A stretch of 64,000 nucleotides of DNA. Origin: Mariannaea sp. PMI_226 (taxonomy: Eukaryota > Ascomycota > Sordariomycetes > Hypocreales > Nectriaceae). A model generated the notes under the pieces. The model worked only from the letters and a program-made list of their open reading frames with translations. It searched no databases and had not been told where the DNA came from. Shown one piece after another: positions 1 to 10,372 of this stretch. The stretch's first letter is position 1. Every line of letters begins with the position of its first letter. Made by a program: the position numbers and the translations under genes. The stretch is from assembly GCA_024336345.1 (NCBI GenBank), contig JANFOG010000015.1, forward strand, positions 62,001-126,000. Direction: 5' to 3'.

Positions 1-759
1 TCCTACGTCAGGAGCCCCTGCCGGACATCCTGAGATTCACCTTGTGCACCGCGGTGCTGGCGACAAGTCACACGAGACCTTCTTCCAGACCCGTCTGAGC
101 TCTGTAGCCTGGCACTCGGATGTCACATACGAACAGCAACCCCCTGGCACAACATTCCTGTATAATCTCGACATCCCCGAGACTGGTGGTGATACCCTGT
201 TCGCCAACGCTGCCGAGGCTTATAACCGATTATCTCCCTCCTTCCAGAAGCTTCTCCACGGCCTCAAGGCTACTCACTCGGGCATCGAACAGATCAATGC
301 CAGCGTGCGAAAGGGCAGTGTTAAGCGACGGGAACCTGTCGTTTCCGAGCATCCTATCGTCCGAACGCACCCTGTTACGGGCGAGAAGGCTCTTTTTATC
401 AATCCCCAGTGTAAGTCAAAACTCAAGTTTTATAAAAGAGAGAATTTAAAATAAACCCCCCCCCCCTTTTGTTTCAACCATGAGCACTCGTGGCTAATCA
501 CTCTTTCAAAGTTACCCGCAGCATCGTCGGCCTCAAGAAAGAAGAGTCTGATGCCATTCTCAACTTCCTCTACGAGCACATCGCCTGGGGTGCCGACTTC
601 CACGCCCGCGTCAAGTGGGAAGAGGGTACCGTTGTTGTTTGGGACAACCGTCTGGTCCAACATACTGCCCTTGTTGACTGGAAGACTGGCCAGCGAAGGC
701 ATCTTGCCCGTATCACGCCGCAGGCCGAGCGACCCTATGAAACCCCCTTTGAGGGTTAA
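1..759 (+). CDS. TauD/TfdA-family 2-oxoglutarate dioxygenase, 3' part
   Basis: Fe(II)/2-oxoglutarate-dependent oxygenase of the taurine/sulfonate dioxygenase family; the 5' part lies left of the window, with the reading frame entering at base 2. Two exons are visible, 2-410 and 512-759, joined across a GTAAGT...AG intron of 101 bp; the split codon restores Phe in FINPQFTRSIVG. The iron ligands are visible as HxD in VAWHSDVTYEQ and a distal His in WDNRLVQHTALVDW. The stretch PEIHLVHRG and the 2-oxoglutarate/substrate region around GGDTLFANA are typical of fungal members. Members release sulfite from taurine or other sulfonates, or hydroxylate unrelated small molecules, so the substrate is not predictable here. 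Family assignment is firm. Confidence 0.9.
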
Positions 760-1145
760 TCGGCAAGGGTGGAAGATGTGTACACGACGAAATATTACAT
801 ACATACAGATGACATTTTTTTTTACGTAACAATGAATGAGATTGAAAACGAACATTAAAATATAAACCTTTAACATGCCTGTATACATTGCACAGCTTTG
901 TGCTGGAGGTCATAACGATGTTCCACTTGTATCGACCAAATCGTACTGCATTCTTGCCAACGTGAGCTGACAAACCCTAATGTCAAACGCCTTCTATCAG
1001 TGTGTTATATACCCAACGCCTTTGCTAGATTCAGTTATGCCACCTTGAGCACAAATCATTTGCTCTTATAATAAACACTCACACGCACATATATCCACAC
1101 ACAAACTCTCTCTCTCTCTCCCTCTTCTTCCACCCTTGATCAACT
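760..1145. other. Convergent 3' intergenic region
   Basis: Spacer between the dioxygenase stop and the stop of the Ima1-like gene on the other strand. It holds AT-rich 3'-UTR-like sequence and a short CA/CT-rich stretch near 1080-1130. No gene is visible. Confidence 0.6.
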
Positions 1146-3466
1146 TCACTGGGTGGTATTCCAGACCTGATGCGCCAACATCGACAACAACACGCCAGTG
1201 CCATATTTGCCAGTGTCGACATCGTTCTCCCATACCTCCCAGCTGAGCCAACAGACGGCCGCAAGTTCAACGACGCTGAGCGCAGACCCGATGTAGTCAG
1301 CTCTGCTCGGTCCTGTCCCATCCCCTCCTGCACTGTCTGCAGAGTTGCCTGTGACCCGCAGCGCAATCGTTCCGGCCCCGGCAAGAAGAGCCAGCCGCAA
1401 TTCCCTCCCAAAGGGGATAGAGAATGCAACGGTCAGAAGCCAGAAAGCTAGCAGGCAAGCAATGATGACAAATTCGACGCCAATTTCCCTTTCTGCTAGA
1501 GGGTTCTGAGGAGTTCGAGGGGTAGTGGGCCTACTACGGCCAAACCTCTTCGTCATCCCAGAGTTCTTACGAGTGTTCCTAGCTTCTGACTCTTCTTCCT
1601 CCCTCAGCTTGAAACTCCTGTTCACCAGGCTAGCGAGGCTGTCATCAGTGTTGTTGCCCAACTGTTGCGGTACAGCAAAGAAGCTGGGTTGTTTGAATTC
1701 GACACCATCCTCCTCCTCCTCCTTCTTGGCTTGCGTCTTCTTGGGCGGCTCGATACTCCGTGGGAAGAAGGCACCCTCCCTCTGAACGGGGTTTTGCGTC
1801 AAGACTGGCATGGGAGGGTTGCGCAGTCGCTGGGCAGGGTTCATCGGCGCTGCAGGCACTTTGTACCAGAAAGGGTTGTCGTGATTGACTGGTGTCTCTC
1901 CAAACCGCTGTTTAGACCAGCTCTGTGACGCCTCTCCAAACGGACGGCGTGGGACTTGCGTGACAGTCGGCTGCCAGTCCATTTCATCCGAGTACTGCAC
2001 TTGTCCTGCGGAGCCTAGTCCAAGATTGGCCATTCGAGCGGAGGAGGGGCTGTCTCTAATTTGAGCCGAATCGTTATTATCATTGCTGTAAGGCATAAAT
2101 GGCTGTTGAAAGGCATTGACAGCGGAAGGCGAAGGCTTCAATTCTGGAGCAGCAACAGTCGAGTCAAGAGCTTCAGTCAGTTGATCTGAAAACGTCATGA
2201 GTTCCTCCTTTCTGGTTAAGGGGCGAGGTGGGGTAGCAGTAGTAGGCTTTGGTGATACAGGAGCGTGAGTGCCAAATAAAGGAGTTGTATCAACGCGAAT
2301 AGAGCCTCTGGCAAGTGTATAAATCTACCAATTGTGTGTTAGCGAATTATCACAAAAGAGTTACAAGAAAAAAAATTATAAAAGAGAGAGAGAGAGAGAG
2401 AGAGGAAGGAGAAAAGAAAAAAAAAAAATCCATACCACATTCATGAAAACCGCCATGGCCAAATGTGCACTGAGTTGTCCTGCCCTTGACTGCTCTCCGC
2501 GGTTACCCTGCATCACCAGGATGCGCGGAAACATAAAGCGAAAGAAGATGATGAGGCCTTGAAATGAATACCATTGCGTAAATCCGAGCAAATGTCTGGT
2601 GAAGCCACGGGTGACTTGGACAAACTTGGGATTCCACCACACTGACAAGACACTTGTCACAAATGCTCCGGTAATCAGTGTGTCCGCGGGAGGGAGAAAT
2701 GTAACAACCCAAGCTAGGCCAGAGATGGCCAGCAGATGCCAGCTTTGATCGTCTGGATCGTACATGCCCTCATCGGTGTGCTTCAATGCTTTGGAAACAA
2801 GCCTTAGATGCCACAGCATCTGCAGTACCAGACCTCCCCACCACAGCCCTCGTCCAACGTCATTGACCCAGTCCAAGCCTGTGGTTCGTCCACCCTCGGT
2901 TCTCCTCCCGCGGCTCTTTTCCACCATGCGGCGGAGGTGGTCTGTCTTGGCCGTGTATCCTGCCTGGCGGATTCGACTCTCCACTCGTTCGGCACACTCG
3001 ACGCATACTTGCGGGTAGCGTTCCTCCAGATTCTTTCGGAAACGATAGTAATTGCGCTCGAGCACCGGGTATTCGGGATCTGAGGGGTCGCCTGGGAGGT
3101 ATTGGGCGAGGGAAGTTGTGAACAGGCGTTGATTCTTCAGACAGGTTGCGCAAAATGTGTCGTCCTGAGATGCGGGTGGGGAGGTTGCCCGCTGGCTAGC
3201 ATATTGAGTAGCTGGAGCTTCACGTTCAGTGGCCACGGGAGGGTCAGTGATGTCTCCATTCTGTTTTTGTTTAAAACATTATTTTATTTTGTTTAGCTCA
3301 TTGTGAATATTTCCAAGCTTCAGAAATAGGGCTTTACCTCATCAAGATAGTTTGTTGCATCGCAATACAGACATAGAAAGTTACGAATGACTCCATCAAA
3401 CTTGGTGTTTGACCTCTTCCCGCAGTAGAAGCAGCTCAAGTATCTCGTTCGTTGGAGGCGCGGCAT
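1146..3466 (-). CDS. ima1: Ima1-type integral inner nuclear membrane protein
   Basis: Three exons on the minus strand: 3338-3466, 2436-3260 and 1146-2324 (all phase 0), giving about 710 aa. Exon 1 encodes a zinc-ribbon start with two CxxC pairs (CFYCGKRS and FLCLYCDATNYLDE), continued by NGDITDPPVA in exon 2. A second Cys set follows (FCATCLKNQ, CVECAERVE). This N-terminal architecture is that of the Ima1/Samp1 (TMEM201/NET5) family of inner nuclear membrane proteins, which couple centromeric heterochromatin or the centrosome to the nuclear envelope. Several hydrophobic segments follow (around LWWGGLVLQMLWHL and WHLLAISGLAWVVTFLPP), then a disordered Ser/Pro-rich region and a final membrane pair. 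Start chosen because MPRLQRTRYLSCFYCG opens the conserved ribbon; the in-frame extension upstream lacks similarity. Localisation is inferred from the family. Confidence 0.9.
2382..2404. repeat. (GA)n microsatellite inside Ima1 intron 2
   Basis: About eleven GA units inside the 111-bp second intron of the Ima1-like gene. On the transcript strand this is a (CT)n pyrimidine tract close to the donor side. A polyT-type run sits next to it. Confidence 0.9.
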
Positions 3467-4220
3467 ATTTGCGTCATCATCAGTCGTGACGCAGGTGCCC
3501 AAATATGGTAAAGGAGGGGGTGTTTGAAGAGGTGAGAGAAAGAAGGAGACTGTGTGTCTATCCGTTATGTCAACAGGGCAAACAAGAAAAGCCGATAAGC
3601 TGCACAATAGAAACAGCCCCCGATGGCGATGAAAGGAACAAAGAAATCTGGGGATTCTGCCGGGCGGTCGGCGACTGATACGTCAAGAGTCAAGGGGGCA
3701 GACATGGAAGTTTTGTGTGCCTGGGGCGAGCCGCTAAGACGGGCCACTTTAGCGGGGGTCATGCAAGTTGCTAGCAGCCTGGAGCCTTGAAAACCTGGGA
3801 AGCCCTACCAGAAGGGACAACAAGACCCCCTTGTAAGCTCCCGCTGTTTACAGTAAGGAGGTAGGGTACCTGAAGCTTAATTGGTTGACTTGTTGCTTTC
3901 GCCATGTGGGTGCAGTCGGGTGGTTTCCCTGGAGGATCGAGCTCACGTCACTGTCCAATTCCCACCCGCATCAGAGCCTCATCCCCCAAATCCACCATCA
4001 ACATCAAATCATCACGTCTACCTACCGTTGCTCAATTTAGTACATAAATCAACTTGCAGCACAGTACCTCCCTTGTCCATTTTGCAGTCAAAGCAGTTCA
4101 ATCAGCCATTTCGTCTGTTCATCCCTCCCCCTGTTTTACTTAACCGTGGAAAAAACAAAAAAAAACAAAAACGCCTGCGGTTACGCACAGAGAGGCAGAC
4201 CTCGACAAGAAGATGCCCCA
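3467..4220. promoter_or_regulatory. Divergent promoter region, ima1 / dsc3
   Basis: Spacer between two start codons facing away from each other. An ATTGG (reverse CCAAT) pentamer lies near 3880 and a CT/CCCACC-rich stretch leads into dsc3. A 65-codon minus-strand frame at 3565-3762 with one hydrophobic segment is present but has no recognised relatives. No other gene is visible. Confidence 0.5.
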
Positions 4221-5090
4221 ATGATGACCTCTCGTCCATCACCGTCACAACCACTCCTCCCCCGTCCTCTCCATCTCACCATTCGGTTCTCAACTTCTCA
4301 GCCTGATCTCGACCTGGACATTCCCTCACCCCAGTCCACCACAGTTCTCTCTCTCAAGCATCTCTTGCGTTCTCGACTCAACTCACGGTCGCGCCTCCGC
4401 CTCATCTACCAAGGTCGACTCCTTCCCGATGCCTCGGCCCTCAGCACCTTTCTCAGAGCACCGCCAGCACCGCATCATTCTTTGCATCCGTCAACATCAT
4501 CGTCACAAAATGACCCCAACAGGAAAGGAAAGGCCGTCGAAGGTCCGCCAGTTTCGCGCGTGTACGTAAACTGCTCGATTGGCGATGAACTATCCAGTCA
4601 AGAGCTTGCAGAGGAGGAGGCTGCTGCGCATAAACCTCCAGATGATGCCCAAAAGGACAGTTCCAAACCCGCAACGACGGTGCGGCCTCGGCCCCGCGGT
4701 TTCGATCGGCTTCTCCAGTCTGGCTTCACGGCGTCCGAGGTGGCGACTCTACGCACGCAGTTTACATCGATTCATACCTCCATGTACACCCCCGACACGA
4801 TGCCATCGCCTGACACTTTGCGTAATATGGAGGATGCATGGATCGATAATAATGCTGGAGGCGTGCCCTCCGACTCCACCCCTCTCGAGGACGAAGGTAG
4901 CATGGCGTCAGTCCTGGATATTCTCTTCCGTGCCATGATGGTAGGCTTCTTCTTCCCGCTTGGCAGTCTGACCTGGCTACTCCGCGAAGAGGGCATCTGG
5001 TCTAAGCGATGGCAAATCTTTGTGGGAATGGGTGTTTTGTTCAGCTTGGTGATTGGAATTATTATGTCGATATCGAGTGATCGCCCATAG
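4221..5090 (+). CDS. dsc3: Dsc3-like subunit of the DSC E3 ubiquitin ligase
   Basis: Single-exon gene, 289 aa. The N-terminal third is a ubiquitin-like fold region (LHLTIRFS..., VLSLKHLLRSRL, RLRLIYQGRLLPD) followed by a disordered linker. The C-terminal DUF2407 part starts with RGFDRLLQSGFTASEVATLR and ends with two hydrophobic segments (AMMVGFFFPLGSLTWLL and IFVGMGVLFSLVIGIIMS). This is the layout of Dsc3, a Golgi/endosomal membrane subunit of the Dsc ligase that triggers SREBP cleavage in fission yeast and Aspergillus, where it matters for hypoxia and sterol response. The frame extends 25 codons upstream to an ATG in a poly-A leader (4146). The paired ATGATG at 4221/4224 is preferred because the upstream residues look like untranslated leader. 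Confidence 0.9.
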   Translation: MMTSRPSPSQPLLPRPLHLTIRFSTSQPDLDLDIPSPQSTTVLSLKHLLRSRLNSRSRLRLIYQGRLLPDASALSTFLRAPPAPHHSLHPSTSSSQNDPNRKGKAVEGPPVSRVYVNCSIGDELSSQELAEEEAAAHKPPDDAQKDSSKPATTVRPRPRGFDRLLQSGFTASEVATLRTQFTSIHTSMYTPDTMPSPDTLRNMEDAWIDNNAGGVPSDSTPLEDEGSMASVLDILFRAMMVGFFFPLGSLTWLLREEGIWSKRWQIFVGMGVLFSLVIGIIMSISSDRP

Positions 5091-5498
5091 TTGGAAGGGC
5101 AAGGTATGTAGATGCGTAAAATATTGGTAGGCACTGTAGGATCATAGATGGACTGGCGTTTGGGAGGGAGGGGTTTGGTTTGGTTTGGGTGGGATGGCGT
5201 TTTTTTTTTCCTTTTCTTTCTTTATTAATGTCTCTTTTTCAGAGACTTTCTTTTCACGCAATCGTCTACGGTGGGAGCTTCATGGGCTTTCATAGATTCC
5301 ATTTGCGGGAAACCAGGACCGTCGTCTCAAAAAGCCCCAGGTTGAAGCTCAAAACGCCCAAAAAAACTCCCTGATCCTATGAATGGTATAAAAATCGACA
5401 GCGGCCAGTCCTTTTTTGCCACATAGCCTTTTTTCCCCCTTACTGTCTCTAATCTGTCTCTTCTCTCTTTCCTCTCTATGTACATCTCCACCTCTACA
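5091..5498. other. Convergent 3' region, dsc3 / MTR4
   Basis: 3' spacer between two converging genes. It holds a GGTTTGG-rich stretch, T and CT runs, and no reading frame of note. Confidence 0.6.
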
Positions 5499-8400
5499 TT
5501 ACAGATACAAACTCTGGGCTGCAACAATATCTCTACGAATCTTCTGCAGGCTGTCATCAAACTTCTTGGTTAGATCATCATTGCCCATAACCTTGGCGGC
5601 TTGGGCCATTTGTCGCAACAGCTCTTCCAGACGACGGAAGAGACGGATTAGAGACCCCTCGTACGTATTTGTCATTTTACTGGGCGCCAGTTAGTGAGAG
5701 AGAAAAATAAAAATAAAATAAAACAAAAAGGGTTCGTCGACACGTACCAAATCTCGGCAAAGGGCCGGCCTTGGGCCCATGCAAAGACCGTCTCCATTAG
5801 CTGCCACTTCAACTTGTTCACAAAATCTTCCTCGTTGACGTCGAGCTTGGCCTCCTGGCTGACCTTGGCAATAATTCTTGCCTTGGCTTTGATCTCCCGG
5901 AAAGGCTTCTCGAGATCCTCCTTGAGCGCCGTAGTCTCAACTTTTTCATCAAAAATGAAGCAGCTCAGAACAGCAGCACACATTTCTGGAGTGAGCTCGT
6001 TGAAGAATCGGTCGAATAGTAACTCGCTCAAGAGCAGTTCATGGCCTTCGGTTGACGAAATCTCGCAGGCAACCCGAGCTTTGAGCTGAACCACCTCGGC
6101 ATCGTTGATGAAGCCCAGTCGACGGAGCACACGTTTTCGGGACTTGAGTTCGTCCATCTGTGCAATAGTGTGGGATTTTGCAATCGCCTTCTTCTTCTCC
6201 TTGACCTTATCGCCCAGTTGCACCTTGGCATGATACTGGTCCCATAGAGATGGTAGAAGAGGGGAGAGGTGAAGAGGGTTGGCCAACAGCCTGGACTCGA
6301 GGACTTCAATCTTTCGAAGCAGCTTCTTGAAGGACTCGTCGCTGATTTCCATATTCTCCAAGGGATCCAGAGTCGGCACACCATCGGGGAAGCGGCGTTG
6401 AACCTCGGCGAGCGACTTGCGCACCTGGTCACGGTCCTTGTCCGACTTCAACCCATCCTTGGGCAAGAAAACGCGGATTTGGCTGATAGCCTTGATGCAT
6501 GTTAGCAGGCAGGGGACCACGACGTAAATGGAGTCCTTCTTATCAACTGTAGGCTTCAGTCCTGGAGGCATCTGACCGGCCGGCTGACCAGGGCTGAATT
6601 CGGCGCTCGATCTTGAGATGGGCAACAGGACATCGATGATGTACGACTCCTGAGGGATATGCTCCGGCTCTCCCATCTTCGGTGCGCGGCGGGGCTTGTG
6701 ATCAACGATGACGCCCCAACCAAAGTCGACACCACCTCCCACATTTTCGGGCGAGTCCTCGGGGTTGAAGATCTGCACCAGACGGCCAGGTTGTAGGTAG
6801 GTAAGACAGTAGTTGGGGTGCTGGATGACGGCACGCATGTCCTTGGTGTATGTGTTGAGCTGTTGACGGATCTGGTAGTAGTCCTTGACAGTCGACTCAT
6901 CAGTGATGACCATGGAATGGCGTTCTTGCTGGAGAGCCATGAGCTCCTTCTCGAGAGTCGGGACACAGGCGGCGTTTTGGAATTGGTGGAAGCATCTCTC
7001 CAACATGAACTCGGGGGATATGGCTTCGATTCGCAGCAAATTGAGGATCATGTTGTAGCCCAGGTAAAAGGCCGAGTTAAGGCGATCTTGCTGACCAGTG
7101 ACAATTTCCTTCGCCGTATCAGGCTCCAGCTTGTCGTCAATCATCATGATGACCACACCTCGAGCATCCAGGCCACGACGGCCAGCTCGACCAGCCATCT
7201 GGATGTATTCGGACGAGGTGAGAGGGCGTCGCTTCACACCGTCCCACTTGGTGACCTGTGTGAATACGACAGTCTTGGCAGGCATGTTCAGACCAATGGA
7301 GAAGGTTTCGGTAGCGAAGAGCACCTTGATGAGAGACTCCTGGAAGAGAATCTCAATCGTCTCCTTGAGAATGGGCAGCAGACCTGAGTGGTGGACGCCA
7401 ATACCGCGCTGCAGCAGAGGGAGGAGGTGCACAATCTGGGGCAGCTCACGGTCCTGCTCAGCCAAGCTCTCAATGGCATTGTTGAAGACCTTTTGCACCA
7501 GAGCCTTTTCCGAGTCGTCGTTGAAGCTGAGCCCGGAAATGGCCATGGCCATGTTTTCGCATTCTCGCTTGCTGAAGTTGAATACGATGACGGGGTTGAA
7601 CTTCTTCCGGATCGTCATTCGGATAATCTTGTGGATATCAGAGCCTTCATCCGCGCCGCCCTTGTTGGTCTTCTTGTTCTTGCCCTTGCCCTTCTGCTTG
7701 GCCAAGGCATCATTAGGATCGGCACCCTTCTTCTCCTCGACCTCTGCCATGACGAGATTAAAGTTTTGCTCGTTGAAGTTGCTCTTCTCATCCACCACAA
7801 GTCGAGCACCGCTACCGCCGATAGGATAAAAGTAGTTCTGGAGGGGAGTAGGCCGGAAGTCGGTATACACGACGTGGCAGGCCTGGTGGTGAATCTTTGC
7901 GATCCACTCGGCAAACTGGAAGGCATTGGGAATAGTAGCCGACAGAAAAACGTATCGAACCTTGTCAGGAAGCATGATGATGGTCTCCTCCCAGACAACG
8001 CCTCGCGTCTTGTCACGCATGTAATGGATCTCATCAAAAATGACCCAAGCTACTTCTCGCATGATCTCAGAACCACGGTACAGCATGGATCGGAGAATTT
8101 CTGTAGTCATGACCAGACAGCTCGCCGTGGGGTTGATGGTGACATCTCCCGTCATCAAACCAACATCGCCAAAGATTGCCTCAAAGTCTCGGTACTTTTG
8201 GTTGCTCAGGGCCTTGATTGGACTCGTGTAGATGACTCGCTGATTTCGCTTGAGGCACTGCGCGACAGCGTACTCAGCAACAACAGTCTTTCCGGCCGAA
8301 GTGTGGGCCGACACTAGCACGCTTTCTTCGCGCTCGATGGAAGCCACCGACAGGCTCTGGAAGGGATCCAGTTTGAAGCTGTACGTTCTCGCCGGCTCTT

Positions 8401-8863
8401 TTGGGGCCTTGTGTTCAGACAGAGGAATGTATTCGTAGTCTAGGTCAGGTGGGAGAGCAACCTGGTGTTGAATGTTATGCGACAAAGTGATCGAGGTATC
8501 GGTCTCATTCGTGGTCATTCCACCAGCGGCGGCCACCTCTCTCGACTCGGCCGTTTGGAAACTATCAGTAATGACAGTGCCAGCATCATCTTCTTTTTTC
8601 CTCCTCTTCTGGTCCTGCTGGCTAGGCGTGTCTGATTCATCTTGTGCATCGGAGGCATCTTCCCTTGAAGCCTCGGTAGAATGGTCCATGTCAACATCCT
8701 GCTGAGGCTTGTTGTTGTTGTCGTTGGTGGCATTGCCGTTGGTGACTTGATCTGCTTTTCTCTTCTTCGTTTGGTCGTGCTTGCGAGTCTGGGGGGGTAG
8801 TTCGTCTTCGCTTGCGCTGGGCGGATCGACTTTGCCCTCGAAGACATCGAACATGTCATCCAT
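5499..8863 (-). CDS. MTR4: Mtr4-type DExH RNA helicase of the nuclear exosome
   Basis: Two exons, 5748-8863 and 5499-5679, about 1098 aa, close to the usual Mtr4 length. The junction codon (TG|T) restores Cys in FAEICKMTNTYEGSLIR, the strongly conserved end of the family, and the protein ends IRRDIVAAQSLYL. Helicase motifs are plain: Walker A SAHTSAGKT (Lys about 192), DEIH (about 277-280), SATIPN, and motif VI QMAGRAGRRG. The arch/KOW insertion and the C-terminal helical domain follow. Mtr4 unwinds and feeds RNA to the nuclear exosome, alone or in TRAMP, for rRNA processing and RNA surveillance. The N-terminus is acidic/basic and disordered. The start MDDMFDVFEGK was chosen over an ATG 27 codons upstream because the added residues are Asn/Lys-rich leader. 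Confidence 0.96.
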
Positions 8864-9638
8864 GGTGGGCGATTTGTTTTCTTTGTTATCCCTGTTGTTG
8901 TGACGACTGTTGGAGGGAATGAAAATTGATTTGCGAAAATGCAATCAAGAAAACAGAGTGATCTTTATACCTTGTCCAAAGCTTCTCCAGAAGATAAAAG
9001 AAGGAGGGGGAAGGAATAAGTAAAGCCGATGGAGAAATTAAAATAGAAAAAAAAAAGCACACACAAAAAGAAATAGAAAAGAAAAGAGGTACTTCGAGGA
9101 GGGAAGAGAATAAGTGTCAAACGACTCAAGATCTTCTTGGTCGCAAATCTCAGTGTGTGCGACGAAGCATGGCCTTTTTGCTGGGCTAAAATAAGAAGAA
9201 AAAAAAGTCGATTAGCCGCAACCGCGTTACATAGTTCATTTGGAGAGCAAGGAACGGCAGAAAAAAAAATATTGGAGCAATGAACCCACGGGCGGTGAGA
9301 AAGCATACCTGCTTTGCCTGCCCAGTCAAGGTACGTACCTTACCACCAATCCCAGGCCAAAAGGAACGAAAAAAAAAAGCGCCAAAGCGGTTCTTGCCGA
9401 TGCCTTACTGCGTAGCAGCAGCAACAGCTGCACGTGATCTCCAAACTGGGGCGTTTTTCCCTTTCAAACCTCAGACCACCCCATCCGAGGATCATCGCCG
9501 TTCGACTTCCTGCAAGCTCTCTTGTTGCATCCCCAATCGCCACTCCAAACGCCTCAAGGTAAACAATGCACCAGCAATCGATTGTCCCCATGCCATTGGG
9601 GGTTCATTCTCATCGTTCAGAGCTAATTGATCCCTCAG
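8864..9638. promoter_or_regulatory. Divergent promoter region, MTR4 / COX8, with a probable 5'-UTR intron
   Basis: Spacer between the MTR4 and COX8 start codons. The MTR4 side is purine-rich on the plus strand (A/G runs 8990-9110). On the COX8 side a GTAAAC donor at 9559 and a CTCAG acceptor ending at 9638 define a probable 80-bp leader intron whose acceptor directly abuts the ATG. Confidence 0.55.
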
Positions 9639-9924
9639 ATGCTCTCCCGCGCTGCTGCCCGTACCACCACCTCGCTGGTTGCCCGCCGAGGCTTCCATGC
9701 CACCCGCGCCCGTCTCTCCTCGCCCTACCACTACCCCGAGGGCCCCTACTCCAACATCCCCTTCAACCCCCGCAAGAAGACTTTCGGTCTTCTCTTCTGG
9801 ACCTTCATGGGCACCGGCTTCTTCGCTCCCTTTGGCATCTCCGGTGCGTTCTTTCCGATCAGCCGACGATTCGAGGCAAATACTAATATGCAGTACAGTC
9901 TGGCAAACCTACAAGCCCCAGTAA
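9639..9924 (+). CDS. COX8: Cytochrome c oxidase subunit 8 (COX7C/VIIc family)
   Basis: Two exons, 9639-9843 and 9899-9924, with a GTGCGT...ACAG intron of 55 bp. The product has 76 aa, close to the size of yeast Cox8. An Arg-rich presequence (MLSRAAARTTTSLVARRGFH) precedes the mature start, then SPYHYPEGPYSNIPFNPRKK, the family signature, and one membrane helix (FGLLFWTFMGTGFFAPFGIS). The spliced end is VWQTYKPQ. It is a nuclear-encoded, small single-span subunit of complex IV in the mitochondrial inner membrane. The second exon codes for only eight residues, so the unspliced frame would give a wrong tail. The gene lies next to two other genes for mitochondrial proteins. Confidence 0.93.
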
Positions 9925-10372
9925 ATCCTCACTGTTTAGCGATTTGGGCCTGGCGTTGCTTGCGTCCATTGATTGATTGGGAGCTCGGGCGGTGGATTGT
10001 GTACATAACTGAAATAGACATTATCGGTCGCCTACGATCCTTGTACCAATTCCATTTGTCACGCCATTATTTTTCGAGTTGTCACTGTGATGCAATGTTA
10101 TCATAAGAAGAAAAAGAGAAGACTAGTGAGTACCAATTGAAGGCAATTGGTGTTGAGAACAGGAGAGAGTGTGTGAGAGAGTGAGAGTGAGAGTGAGTAT
10201 AAGAGACAGACAGACAGACAGAGAGAAAGAGAGAGAGAGAGAGAGAGACAAAAAAGAGTAAGTGAACCTCTTTTACAAGAGAGGGTATATATTCTATGAG
10301 CTTGTGAAATTTCTCGAATAGTTTTACAATTGGTACAATTTTTAAGTCCTTTTTCCTTCAACTATTGTTACA
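9925..10372. other. Convergent 3' region, COX8 / PPR gene
   Basis: Holds the COX8 3' end, then a compound GT/GA/GACA microsatellite (about 10160-10250), then AT-rich sequence into the PPR gene stop. No gene is visible. Confidence 0.6.
10160..10250. repeat. Compound GAGT/GACA/GA microsatellite
   Basis: Runs of GTGA, then GACA four times, then about ten GA units in the 3' spacer between converging COX8 and PPR genes. Confidence 0.85.

Noticed and set aside
3565..3762. 65-codon minus-strand frame with a hydrophobic segment between ima1 and dsc3.
   Set aside because: No family resemblance and it lies in the ima1 upstream region; probably chance.
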